Below, piece by piece: positions 25,336-36,734 of a stretch of DNA of 64,000 nt. The notes under the pieces were generated by a model that saw only the letters and a program-made list of their open reading frames with translations, did not search any database and was not told the DNA's origin. This DNA is from Enoplolaimus lenunculus (Eukaryota; Nematoda; Enoplea; Enoplida; Thoracostomopsidae). The stretch lies in assembly GCA_030248215.1 (NCBI GenBank), contig JASANG010001656.1, positions 248,001 through 312,000 of the forward strand, written 5' to 3'. Positions within the stretch are counted from its first letter, which is position 1. Every line of letters starts with the position of its first letter. Position numbers and translations under genes: made by a program.

Positions 25336-25649
25336 CAGGGTACAACCGGAGGTCTGCCTCCGGCTCCGGCAGAAAATTGGGCTCCGGTAGAATTTTTGCC
25401 GGAGGTTCCGCCAATTTCGGTAGTAAAATTTGGCATAATTTTGCCAACTACGTGTTTAGCGCATTTCGTTTTGCTTTTGTCACAATTTTCATGAAAGAAT
25501 TTCCGAAATTTACCAGAGAAGTAGGGTAAAACCAAACAACTTTTAACAACATATTGTAGATTAATACTACCTAATTTCGCCTCACCTCCGCCTCCGGCAA
25601 ATTTCGTTGACCTCCTGCTCCGGTATTCTTCACCCTCGGTTGCAACCTG
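25336..25649. mobile_element. hAT-like MITE, CAGGGTG family ('cctccggctccgg' dialect), with 8-bp target duplication
   Basis: Starts CAGGGTACAACCGGAG and ends CTCGGTTGCAACCTG, an imperfect inverted pair. It is flanked on both sides by the exact 8-mer ACCCTGAC. Subterminal regions on both sides are built from CTCCGG units. Relatives with the same interior lie at 33199-33664 and 60734-61059. Confidence 0.8.
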
Positions 25650-25920
25650 ACCCTGACCCACAAGCTTTTCGTTATGCGCGTATCACATACAATTCTTAAA
25701 AATCGTTATTATGCAACTGTGTCAATAGTTCTGGGTATTCGGTTCTGAACATTGCTGCTGGCTAATAAATACTTGCGTTGGCCGCCTGAAATTGAGTTAT
25801 TTTGGTTTGACTCCGTCGAAATTAAACCACTCCAACATATTTTCTATTAAATGCCACCTGTCCCTCGAGCTGTATACATGTCGTTTTTACGTTCCACGAA
25901 GAAGGAACCACATTGAAATA

Positions 25921-26388
25921 TACTTGCGCGAATAATCGTACAAACATCAGCCCTTGTTGCTTTTAGTGGTTCCCCGCTTTTAACGAAAATCTAGAAAATA
26001 CTTGCGCGAATAATCGTACAAACATCAGCCCTTGTTGCTTTTAGTGGTTCCCCGCTTTTAACGAAAATCTAGAAAATACTTGCGCGAATAATCGTACAAA
26101 CATCAGCCCTTGTTGCTTTTAGTGGTTCCCCGCTTTTAACGAAAATCTAGAAAATACTTGCGCGATAATCGTACAAACATCAGCCCTTGTTGCTTTTAGT
26201 GGTTCCCCGCTTTTAATGAAAATCTAGAAAATACTTGCGCGAATAATTGTACAAACATCAGCCCTTGTTGCTTTTAGTGGTTCCCCGCTTTTAATGAAAA
26301 TCTAGAAAATACTTGCGCGAATAATTGTACAAACATCAGCCCTTGTTGCTTTTAGTGGTGCCCCGCTTTTAACGAAAATCTAGAAATT
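25921..26388. repeat. 78-bp tandem repeat, about six copies
   Basis: The unit starts TACTTGCGCGAATAATCGTA and ends in CGAAAATCTAGAAAA. Copies are nearly identical, with single-base variants and one 1-base-shorter unit. Non-coding and intergenic. Confidence 0.9.
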
Positions 26389-26394
26389 TTTGAC

Positions 26395-26790
26395 GGGGGC
26401 TGGCAAATGTGAAACGCAATTTTACACCAAAAAATTTTCTGAGCGGAAAAAATGTAAGGTACCTAGGGGACTTATCATGATTTTACAAGAAGTTTTCTGA
26501 GGGGGAAATTGTGTGTAAGAGGGACTTTATTTTATCACAAAAAATTCTGACGGGGAGATGCGTCCCCCCGCTCTCCCTCTGCATCCGCTAGTTTCCGCTT
26601 TCTCATTACACCGTAATAAAATAAGCTTACATTTTAAACTAATTTTTTGCTTGGGCTTGTCTTAAGCTTTGTTTGGCACTTGTGTTTAGTACACTGAGGA
26701 GGTTTAAACTTAGAAATATGTTTTGTTTGTTACATTACTATAAGTGGTATTGGTCCAAATCTTCAGAACCCGCTCTAGCCTTGGTTCCTC
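26395..26790. repeat. dispersed repeat related to 3985-4340
   Basis: Shares ordered phrases with 3985-4340: 'gaaacgcaatttt', 'ttatcacaaaaaatt', 'tctgcatccgct', 'acactgaggagg', 'cttcag.acccgctct'. This suggests two copies of one interspersed element of about 0.35-0.4 kb. Ends are not defined. Confidence 0.6.
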
Positions 26791-27634
26791 ATAAAACCTC
26801 CATGATTTCAATAAAATTTTAACTTTTTAAGACTTGAATATATACTTTGACTTTTTGTGACCTTGTGGACTACTGCGGAACCAAAAATGGTTTTCAACAG
26901 TTTGAAATTTATATTTTTCAATTACTTTTGATTAAACACCGAAAGTAAGGCTATTAAAAAGCTCTTTTTCCGTCAAAGGAATGAAACTGTTTAGGACCGA
27001 GCTTATGACAGTATCCAGCAAGATGTAAGAAAATAAATGTTTTCAATATGATACTGAATACACTTTTCTGACCGTAACCATGATTGGAAAAAAGAAAGTC
27101 GAACAGCTCTAAATATCACAAGCAATACACACCGAAAAAATTAAATCACAAAAATCATCAAGAATTTAGTTTATATTCTGACACAGGTTTGAATACTGGA
27201 TTTCTTTTCGTCAGCTCCAGCTACTTTAGTGGTGAAACAATGCAAATTATTCAAAAAAATTACACAAGAGCATTTCGGTTATCCGGTGGATATCCGGATA
27301 CATATTTCTTTTCGGATATATGTCCGGATATTTTCATACCCGAATATCCAGATATCCGGGGCTCATCTATAATGGTGAAGCCTTTCACTGGAGTGTTTAA
27401 ATATGGGGATAATAATGTAATCGGATTAAATCATCTCAGATTTTCTCACCAATTAAGGAGAAAGGCTTCTGAAAAGTAAAAAGTTTATAGTTAGATCAAC
27501 ATAAATAAAGTTAGTTTAGGTTTAAGTTTTGTTTGTTTGTGATAGCTACCAGTTGTGTGTACAGTTTCAGAATGGCTAAGGAGTCATCGCCGCAAAATGT
27601 CAGAAATATATAGATGAGGCAAAAATTTTAGGTG

Positions 27635-27750
27635 TACTGTAGTGACCCGAGTAAGAGGGGGTCCAGTCCGTAACCGAATATCAAGGGGGGCACCGTTTTG
27701 GAGAGGCGAAATAAATATCAGTCCCCCTCTTATTCGGGTCACTACTGTAG
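27635..27750. mobile_element. TA-flanked MITE (TAGTGACCCG family), short internal-deletion copy
   Basis: TA then CTGTAGTGACCCGAGTAAGA on the left, and TCTTATTCGGGTCACTACTG then TA on the right. Only about 115 bases long; the middle of the longer copies is missing. Confidence 0.8.
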
Positions 27751-28009
27751 GTAAGCCGAAAACAGTATATTTAACTAAATTTCTAAGCTCAAACGAGTCG
27801 AATTGACAACTTGAGCCCCCGAGCTACGCCTTTGTTTGTTGTATATAAATAAATTTACTAGGCTGACGGCCTCCCTAAACCCGTGCGATTTCAAGGGACA
27901 AAGCACGATGGTCAGCTGCCGCCTTCAAGCCCCCGGGACTAAGCGATTATCATACTGAAAGCGCCAAAACACAGTTATATACTAGATTAGAAATTTTAGC
28001 TATTCCAGT

Positions 28010-28150
28010 AGAAGAATTAAAATCTCCAACGAAGCAAATTCCTAAGCCTAAACGTAACTAAGCCTAAGCCTATGCAAAACAATAGTCTAAAACTTAATCT
28101 GACGCTATTGTGGTCACGCCTAAAGCGGTTTACCCCTGATCTTTACTGGC
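28010..28150. mobile_element. degraded TTAGGC-bearing element fragment
   Basis: Contains 'cctaagcctaaacgtaactaagcctaagcc' type sequence and 'cccctgatctttac', matching the right half of the family copy at 55902-56121. The left end is not found. Confidence 0.45.
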
Positions 28151-28436
28151 CTTCACTGACTGTATATTTTGCTTCTGCTAAAAGTGTGCGCCTGCTATAC
28201 ACAAAAAAATTAGTAAGAAATCATGTGTAGTACCGCTAGCAACACTTGGTTTTTGGCTGCATGCGAATTTTCTAGTAAAATGTGAAAATTTTGCTTTTGT
28301 GCATGGATTACACTTTTGCCTAAGAATAAGCCTTTACCTTAAATGTGATTTGGAAAGTGAATATACAAAAGTCGAAAATTTAATAAATATACATTGGCAA
28401 CGAATGGCGAGAAACTGTCGAGTTTTTGCTAAGCCG

Positions 28437-28947
28437 GTGTCGTTGTGGGGCAGCTACACCGTCAGTGTCATTGTGGGACAGCTACACCGTCGGTGTCGTT
28501 GTGGGACAGCTACACCGTCGGTGTCATTGTGGGACAGCTACACCGTCGGTGTCGTTGTGGGACAGCTACACCGTCGGTGTCATTGTGGGACAGCTACACC
28601 GTCGGTGTCGTTGTGGGACAGCTACACCGTCGGTGTCATTGTGGGACAGCTACACCGTCGGTGTCGTTGTGGGACAGCTACACCGTCGGTGTCATTGTGG
28701 GACAGCTACACCGTCGGTGTCATTGTGGGACAGCTACACCGTCGGTGTCATTGTGGGACAGCTACACCGTCGGTGTCGTTGTGGGACAGCTACACCGTCG
28801 GTGTCATTGTGGGACAGCTACACCGTCGGTGTCATTGTGGGACAGCTACACCGTCGGTGTCATTGTGGGACAGCTACACCGTCGGTGTCATTGTGGGACA
28901 GCTACACCGTCGGTGTCATTGTGGGACAGCTACACCGTCGGTGTCGT
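28437..28947. repeat. 28-bp minisatellite, about 18 copies, upstream of RPP30
   Basis: Unit GTGTCRTTGTGGGACAGCTA followed by CACCGTCG. The first unit carries small differences; the rest are almost identical except for a CG/CA switch at position 5-6 that alternates through the first ten units. Because 28 is not a multiple of three and the unit has no plus-strand stop, all three plus frames stay open, producing open frames of 176-227 codons that I do not regard as genes. The array ends 68 bases before the RPP30 start codon. Confidence 0.95.
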
Positions 28948-29014
28948 ATTTATCGGGTTTTATAGATTTACGTAATAAGTAATAAAGCGATCGGCGATTT
29001 CTTTTACGTACACA

Positions 29015-30667
29015 ATGTCACCAAACATAGAAGGTTCTCCTTTAGAACCGGACAAAGTGTATTTTTGCGATTTAAATATTCTTCACGATCCGGCTGATCC
29101 TGGACTCACTTCTGATTTGGTTCGATCTGCAATTGCGCTCGGATACGATATTGTTGCGTTAAACATTGATATCGGCGACGCTGTCGTATCACCACCCGAT
29201 GATGCTACTACAAGTACTTCAACGGTGACTCCACGAACTCAACTGACTTCGTCGTCATCGAAAAAGAAACGTTCAAAGCAGACTTTAATTGAAATTCCTG
29301 AGCCGTTTTTGTTGCCACAAACTGATATTGAACTCGCTTTCAAAGCTGCTCAACGCACTGATCCACACCTGTTTCGTCAGTACTCACGGCTGTCAGCGAG
29401 TGTTTCTGTGTCGGGATTTGTTCACGCACTGCTGACACACCCGACCGTACGCCGCTATAATATTGTTGCCATTTATCCACCGGATGAAATGATATTTAAC
29501 GCTGTCGTTCGAAAACCGGAAGTCGATTTAATCACGTTCGATCCAACGCAACGTCCGGTTTGGTTGAAAAAGAGCAAGCTTATTCATTCGGCAATCACAC
29601 AGTACGGCGTGACGTTCGAGTTGTGCTATTCGTCAGCGTTGCTGCAGTCGTCTCGTGGAAAGGTAAGTTGGAAGAGGTTTAGACTGTTCTACATTTTCCA
29701 ATCCATGGTAATATACAAATGTCTAAGCTTTTAATATCAATACAGATTGTGGTTGAATTACTTTTTGGTAAATTATTTCGGTTCAGTTTCTCGGTATCGT
29801 TATTGCATTTTGTGTTGCGGAATAGATATTATTAGTATTAAACTGGTAAAATATGTAAAACCTTAAAGGGATCTCTAAAATCTTAGCTGGGCGATTTTCT
29901 GGCGATTTAATATTTGCAGCATGCGTTTTATTGGCACACTGATGTACGTTGTTTTAAACTGTTTGGTTTTGTCCCTAAAATTTGTTGCTATTGGGTTCCC
30001 ATACGGTATGGTTTCCAAGTATGGATTTATTTCAAATGTGCGTGATTGCTTGTGTTAGCGAAATTAGTGTCAGTTGTAGTGAAAAAGGTATTGTTTACTC
30101 AATAATAGTTGTATGTGCATAGATTTTTTTATGTTTGATAGTTGCGCATTTTAGGCTGGCAATGCGTCAAATTACAGCGAGTGTCTCGACCGGACCAATC
30201 GGCGACAATTGTTTTCGAACGCAATTGACTTATGGCGTCTGTCGCGTGGTAAAGGTATGATCATTAGCTCAGGCGCAAGTTGTACTTTCGAACTGCGGTC
30301 GCCGTACGATGTTGCCAACATGTCAATGGCGTTTCAACTGCGTGCAACAGAAGGCATGCGAGCGATTACAAAGTTGCCTATGAAAACAATTATGCGATCT
30401 GAAACTAAGAAAACTATCAAAGGTGTCGTTCAAGTTGTCCCGGTGACAGAAACTCCGCGAGCATTAGTGGAAAAGTTGGCAAATATTGAATTGTTTCAAT
30501 CGGAAATGAGCGAGTCATTAGTTACTGAACATAGGCGGGATGAGCTGGAACCGGGTAGGAAGAGAGAATATGATGTGGAGGAGCAGGTGGATACTAAGGG
30601 AACGGTGAATGCTGGTGAGACGCTTGAGCCTGCCAGGAAACTTGGTAGGTTCGTTGATGCCTCGTGA
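29015..30667 (+). CDS. RPP30: RPP30, ribonuclease P/MRP protein subunit p30
   Basis: Two exons, 29015-29662 and 30155-30667, joined in phase 0 (GGAAAG/GTAAGT ... TTTTAG/GCTGGC), giving 386 residues against about 270 in human. RPP30 is a TIM-barrel-like subunit of RNase P and RNase MRP, which mature tRNA 5' ends and rRNA in the nucleus. Family blocks: VYFCDLNI near the start, LGYDIVALNIDI, YNIVAIYPPDE, VDLITFDPTQR, VTFELCYSSAL, GKGMIISSGAS and ELRSPYDVANM. The extra length is a Ser/Thr/Lys insert after the first strand (residues about 60-95) and a charged C-terminal tail of about 90 residues. ATG 29015 is chosen as the first Met before the conserved first strand. Confidence 0.92.
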
Positions 30668-31303
30668 TACCTGCCCAACAAAGCGCTGGAATTTCGCCCT
30701 TTTCTAAAGAACAAACTAAAAGAGTTTTAGACAGGTTATTAGTATTGGTATTGGCAAAACATTCGTCACATTGACTTTTTACAGCGCTAGGAGAAACACC
30801 TAAAGACGTCCCAGAAACGTTTGGAAAGTTTGTAACGTAAAAATTTGCTTTTATAAAAGTGAGAGAAAATGTATTTGTGTTAACCGATATACTACCACTT
30901 TTTAAATATGATTTATGTATTATGTTAATAAATAAATTTAGAATTATTATAAGATATTTGAGTGTATTATATACAATATATAATGACAGAGCGATAACAT
31001 GTGTTTTTAAATCCACTTTGAGCTTGGCTTTTACCCGGAATGACATCAAAGTTTGGAATTGCCGGTTGTTGTATTAATAGGTATATAACATTTATTAAGG
31101 TGTTAACAACTTTTCAACTTAGTGAAAACGCATGTAATATACATCCAGGGGAATTTCAATTGTCAAACTTCCCGTGGATTTTGGACACGGTTGCAGTTTC
31201 CAGCACAAGTAACCCGACTTGGAAATTTTTATAGAATGTACCTTCTTTTCTTTAATGATTACTTACCTGTGATGTGTGTCGTATTTTCCACTATGGGACT
31301 GAC

Positions 31304-31491
31304 AGGCTATGTTACTTTAAGGGGCGTCTAGGTTTGTGGTGTTTCCATAAAAGAGTAGGTTTAGATTCTAGATTATATTTTTTGCTTAGGCTTAGACGTA
31401 GGCTTTTAGGAACACATTTTTGCAACGCTTAAGTTTAGGCTTAGAAATATACGCTTAATATACTGTTACGCCCCTTAAAGCAACATTGGCC
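31304..31491. mobile_element. GGCC-ended TTAGGC-bearing element with 8-bp target duplication
   Basis: Left AGGCTATGTTACTTTAAGGG; right CCCCTTAAAGCAACATTGGC. Flanked by exact GGACTGAC on both sides (31296-31303 and 31492-31499). The interior has TTAGGC-like runs. It sits between RPP30 and the RAMAC-like gene. Sister copy at 60183-60384. Confidence 0.85.
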
Positions 31492-31582
31492 GGACTGACT
31501 GTGCGGACCTGGTTACTACTATTGATTCTTTGCCAATGGCTTGAATTTTATAAAGGTTGCTATTGCAGATTTTTGTTGAAAT

Positions 31583-33123
31583 ATGACTAAAGCAAACAAC
31601 AGCATTGATCGAGCCAGTTCAGAGTGCCCGAATGAGGTGAATCCATCAGCGTTATCTGATTGCTTGGCAACAGAAAACCAGCCTTCAATTAGCGGTGTTG
31701 CTGTTGCCGATGATGATAATAATTCTGAAGGTGAGTTTGTGAATACAAACTCTTGGTTTGCTAATGTTTTATAATGTAAGGAGTTAAGTTTGAAGGTATA
31801 TTGCACTAAAACAACATATAACCATACTGGACAGGCAATACGGTAATTGTCTGTAAAAGAAAACAAATAAAAATGTTTGTCGAGAATGCAGTATAGCCGT
31901 ATGGTCCAAACAGATTCTAAGTATAAACGTGAACCTTAAGCGTAGACTTGAGGCGTGTGACTTTGTTATAAAGTCTGCAATTTACAGTTCGTAGCTATTT
32001 TTTGTAAAACAGTAAATTTAAATTCAGTAATTATTCATAGGTGGACCGCCTGACCCGAAACGGTCACGCTCAGATCAGCCTAACGGCAATTCGGCGACAA
32101 CGACCACTGAATTAGGCGGAGACGATGAAGCTGTGCTCGCGCTTTACGAAGAATTGTTCAAACATCGCTATACCGACGCCGATCCAGATTATCGAAAGAT
32201 GACACTGCATCCGTTGCCTGCACCACCAGTTGTGTGTCCTTGGGGTGATGGAAAACGAAATTTTGATTATACAAAGTAAGTGCTTTGAATTTTTTTATTG
32301 AAATGGTGCTAGTGACTAAAGTTTATGTAGCTACCATTCTAGAAAATTGTATCTTCTCGCAAATTGTAAACTTTCCTTTTTGATACTTACAAGAGACCGT
32401 AGAGCCCAGTGTGATTTAAGTATGCTTACAGTTATGTTTGCCAATCCCTTTAAGTAAACTAGAACGTAGTAAATAGTACTTTTCTGAAACTTTCTGTGCA
32501 TTAGTCGCTTTAAATTCAAGTGTGTGTGAAACGCAAGGTGTAACCGGATACCCGTTTCCTTTATAGAAAACGCTACTTTCGTTATTTTTATGCTTAAAAG
32601 TAGTGCGAAGTCACGTTTTATTGGCTCGATTTGTCAAGTCGGATTTGCTGCAATATTGTTCGATAGGAAATGAAAATGGTGAAATGCATTCAAAGTCTGA
32701 AAAAAATTTATGCGTCCTCAATTTTTTCTTGAAAATTGTACAAAACCGATGAACATTTGCATGCTGCTTAAATGCATTGGCAGAAAAATAAAAATCTTTC
32801 AAACGGTTCGGTGTTTTTTAATATCCGGTGTTCTTTTCCGTTATTATAACCGCTATATCCATTTCCGTTATATATTTTTACTGCCCGATTACACCAATTT
32901 AAAAGTAGATGCGAATACAGAGGTTTTGTGTTTTAAACTGTTGATGCATTGTTGTGTGGAATAATGCTTACCGTTAAGGCCAGCTCAGTTAATGCTATGT
33001 AAGGAGTATTTTAGACGTGGGCGAGGACGAGGTCGCGGAGGCAGAGGCCGAGGCGATGGCGATTATCGCGGGCGAATAAGCGCTAATCGAGGCAGAAGCA
33101 ACAATGAAGGAAGCTGCAATTAA
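31583..33123 (+). CDS. RAMAC: RAMAC-like activator of mRNA cap methyltransferase
   Basis: Three exons, 31583-31730, 32041-32275 and 33015-33123, join in phase to 163 residues. Exon 2 contains LYEELFKHRYTDADPDY followed by PPVVCPW, matching the activation core of human RAMAC (FEEMFASRFTENDKEY ... PPIVEEW). Exon 3 is an RGG/RG-rich tail (RGRGRGRGGRGRG), like the RNA-binding tail of RAMAC, and the last residues are SCN. Known RAMAC binds RNMT and stimulates N7 methylation of the mRNA cap. The protein is longer than human (118) because of an acidic N-terminal stretch. It lies 915 bases after RPP30 on the same strand, and a splice-acceptor-like TATTGCAG ends 14 bases before the ATG. Confidence 0.78.
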
Positions 33124-33198
33124 GTAGCAACAGTTAATATGAAAACGGAAATGATTTGTCATTTATTGTAGACTCAAAATACTTTCAAGCATAGTGCA

Positions 33199-33664
33199 CA
33201 GGGTACAACCGAATGTCTTGCTATGGCAGAAAATCGATTTCCGGTTGGTTAGAATTTTTTCCCGGGTGTTCCGGTAATTCCGGTAGTGAACTTTCTCATA
33301 TTTATATACAAGTTGTGGATTTCGGTCAGTTTATACATAAACTTTGGAGCAATTCTAGAATTGGTAAAACCAACAAATTCAACACTATTTCTATTACTAA
33401 ATTTTTGCTTCACCTCCTGCGCGGAAAAATTCGTCTGGCATTCGGCTTTGTTTTTTTCTCCAAGTGCACCCTGATGTGTATGTGATGCGATTTTATTACG
33501 ACTATCGATAGTCGGTGGTGATGGTGAAACATATAATTTGTAAAAAGTATAACAAATTAAGCGTTGTTGATACTATGTAAATTTCGTGGCACCTTCGGCT
33601 CCGGGAATTTTTGTTGACCTCCGCCTTCGGTTCAGGTACTTTTCAGATCCGGTTGCATTCTGCA
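33199..33664. mobile_element. CAGGGTG-family element, 'ctccgg' dialect, decayed
   Basis: Left CAGGGTACAACCGAATGTCT; right GATCCGGTTGCATTCTG. The interior resembles 25336-25649. Target duplication is not recognisable. Confidence 0.55.
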
Positions 33665-34095
33665 CACAAAATAAATTGTCTTTTATTCAAGAAATATTGT
33701 ATGAAATTTGAGACATATATGTCTTGAATTCAAGACTTTCATTTCTTAAATTTTTCAGAAATATTGGTGTAAAAAAATTTTTTCACACTTAAAGTGTCTT
33801 AGATTTAAGACTTTGTTTCATGAACGATTAAGAAAAATATTTCTGAAATAGAAGACATATTTCTGAAATATAAGACAAATATATCTTAAATAAAACAGAG
33901 GTTTGCCATGGAAACCGACTTTAAAGTTGGCAGCTAAAGCTCAACGGTCAATGTTACTTTTAGGGGCGTAACAGTAGATTAAGCGTATTCAGCTGTAAGG
34001 GCTAATGTCGGAAATACAGGACATTTATGTCTTCAAAATTTAAGAATTTAGGAGTCTTGAAATTTTAATACTATATTTTGTGCGTGCAGATTATC
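33665..34095. repeat. AT-rich 'agacatatatgtcttgaattcaagac' repeats
   Basis: Several direct and inverted copies of short phrases such as AAGACATATATGTCTT, TGAATTCAAGAC and TTTCTGAAATA between about 33670 and 34080. They look like palindromic decay products. No gene. Confidence 0.5.
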
Positions 34096-34457
34096 TGCTG
34101 TAGTGACCCGAATATCGGCCTCTCCAGAGGGTACCCCCTTTGTTATTCGGTTACGTACTGCTATTTATTTTTAACCCGCGTTCCGCCACCCTTCGTTACT
34201 GATATATCTGGTACTACAACTATCCGTTGAATAAACGTTTATTTGTCTTGCGTCAATACTTAGTTTGAGCGATCATGCAAGGTTATACTTAGAAATGTAC
34301 TTTCAAAATTGAAGTACGTTTTAAAGATTCGAACTCAATTTTAAGGACTCTATCCGCTTACGGACTCTTATTGGTGATACGGACTCCTATTGATTGGGAC
34401 TCAAACTAAAGACCCCCTCTTATTACCCCACACCCTCTTATTCGGGTCACTACACAG
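34096..34457. mobile_element. TA-flanked MITE (TAGTGACCCG family), reverse-oriented copy
   Basis: Starts TGTAGTGACCCGAATATCGG and ends CTCTTATTCGGGTCACTACA near a TA. The interior is the reverse complement of the 338-772 copy, including 'aacccgcgttccgccacccttcg'-type sequence. Confidence 0.75.
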
Positions 34458-36082
34458 TATAGGCGTAGAATTACGTAGAATTTTAATATAAGACAAAAAG
34501 ATACACAAAATAAACAAAAACATAACACTGGGATGTGCACATTATAAAATGCAACAATACACCTGCGCCTACAAAATATCACGGGCGTAAACGTAAATGT
34601 TTTGCAGATCAATAAAACGTTTCAATATCAAACCATTTTTGGCAAATACCAGTGCCGTATAATATTTTTCCTTTTATTAGGTGTAATACTTCCTCTTTTC
34701 AAGTACATTTTATTCCTCATAATATTCTTTCTCTTATTTCTTTATTTCTCTTCGTGTTTTATTAAATTGCCCCAAATTCAAAATAGCTTGCCTTAAATAT
34801 TTATAAAATTTACGTTGGCCCCTGATACGTATATACCTATTAACAAAGGAACACTTTAATTGATACCCTGGGAAGAGGGAACTTTAATTGCTATACATAC
34901 TACCCCACAAGTTTTAGTCAAATTTTGCTACACATTTCCTTTCAGCTCCGAAAAAGATAGGTCATTCTAACGCGAGACGACGTCATTAGATATTCATTGC
35001 AACGCTTCTATGGTAAATTAACCGTTAGAGTCAGAGTTGTTATATAAACGTAGGCCTTGAAAACACATTCGGAATAACGAATAGTTCAGTCGATTTGTGA
35101 TCTGAGAATTTTTTCTGATCTCAAAACGGCAGTTGCCGAAGGTGTCTTCTTGACGATTGAAATTCAATCATTACATTTTAATCATCATTGGTATCTATGA
35201 AGGCTTAACTGCTTTATCAACATTCGCCAATGATGTTGGCAGAACGGATATACAGGAATGAAACGTTTGAATCAAAGTTCCCCCTAAAATATTATTTACT
35301 GTTTTCCACACGTGATATGAATTAGGTTCTGCCCCATAGACTGTGTTAAAGAAGTCAAGCGTCACCATGGCACCAAGTAGAAATTTCATTGTGGGAATAT
35401 GAACGAGTCTTGTTGCATGGCGTAACCGGATATCCGTTTGCGGTAAAAATCGGTATCCGTTTCCGTTATAGCAATAACGGAAAATGTAATTTTTACAATT
35501 ATAATCGGTTAGAAATCACGTATATACTTATATTTCGCAATTTTTTTTGTTACAGATACGTTGCAATTGTTCGAACTGAAATAAGAATTACGAAATTCAT
35601 TCAAAATGTTAAAAATATTGATGCACCCGCCATTTTTTTAAAAAATTTTGAAAAACCGGCGAATTTATGCACGCCTCAATTGTGTTCGCAGAAAAATATA
35701 GTAACATTTTTGAACCTTTTATCTTATATTCGTTTTCCGTTTCCGTTATTTTGATCACTATCCGTTTCTGTTTTCGTTTCCGCTATTTTTACTATCTGTT
35801 TATACCCTGTCATGTTGCGTTGATCACTGTTACGAAGGCGTCTTCGAGAACTGACGCTCCGAGATCAGTTTAAGAAAATAGGACTAAATTTCCTGGAGTA
35901 GTGCATCTAGTTAAAGACCCATCTTCCAATGATATCAATTAAAGTCCCTCTTAGTAGTAAGGGAAACTTACATTGATAAACATATACCAAGCAAGCTACT
36001 ACAAATTTGGAATAAAAATATCCAAAGGACAGTGGAAAATACTGTGAGGGAAAGATTTTGGGAAATAAAATATACCTTATAG
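34458..36082. other. intergenic, mostly degraded repeats
   Basis: No convincing gene. From 35409 to about 35815 there is a decayed CAGGGTG-family element of the 'ggatatccgttt' dialect ending in CCCTG. A 64-codon minus-strand open frame at 35195-35389 begins with a hydrophobic stretch but has no recognised domain. Confidence 0.4.
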
Positions 36083-36268
36083 GGTCCATATATAGAACAT
36101 GGCGGGAACGTTTTCCGGTGGGGCTAGAATAGAGTCAGTTTAAGCTTTAGGATAATTTTTTTGCTTAGGCTTAGGCTTAGGAATAATCTCATTCATACGC
36201 TTAGGCTTAATTTTAGGCTAAGGCCTAGGCTTACGAATATGCTTATACTCCTGTTCTATACATGGGCC
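36083..36268. mobile_element. GGCC-ended TTAGGC-bearing element with 8-bp target duplication
   Basis: Left GGTCCATATATAGAACATGG, right CCTGTTCTATACATGGGCC, with exact CCTTATAG on both sides. The interior contains GCTTAGGCTTAGGCTTAGG. Confidence 0.85.
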
Positions 36269-36734
36269 CCTTATAGGATGAAATAATATTTGAGAAACAA
36301 TATACAGCACCGGCTGTGGACTATACCGGGAAAGAAGTAACCGCAGTTTAAAAGAACAAATGGCAGGTTTAAGACTCCATTGTCCACAGTGTAACATTTC
36401 ATCAACACCAATGGTTATATCCCCGCGATTGTTTCGGGTCCATCGTTTATCAATGATATGTGGTATGTTAAGCATAAAAGTATATAAAGTCACAACACTA
36501 ATAACAAAACACAAAAACAAAACAAGTCATATTTACAAAATCACGTCCGTGTTTCCCCATAAATGCGAATTTTAGTTTATTTTCTATCATCGGATTTTTT
36601 TTCCCAAAAACGCACCGCTTTTGCAACAAGTACTTACGCAATCTGAATTGAAAACATTTTGCCCAATCTTATTGGTCTCCAACAAAACAGCAAGAATACT
36701 TAATTAATTTGTCAACTGTACGAAAGCAAACATA

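Noticed and set aside
28299-28982. Three overlapping plus-strand open frames of 176-227 codons with a 28-residue repeat
   Set aside because: They result from a stop-free 28-bp minisatellite read in every frame; the peptide repeat is the same in each frame and there is no start context or splice support.
35195-35389. 64-codon minus-strand frame with hydrophobic start
   Set aside because: No homology, no supporting splice sites, and surrounded by degraded repeats.
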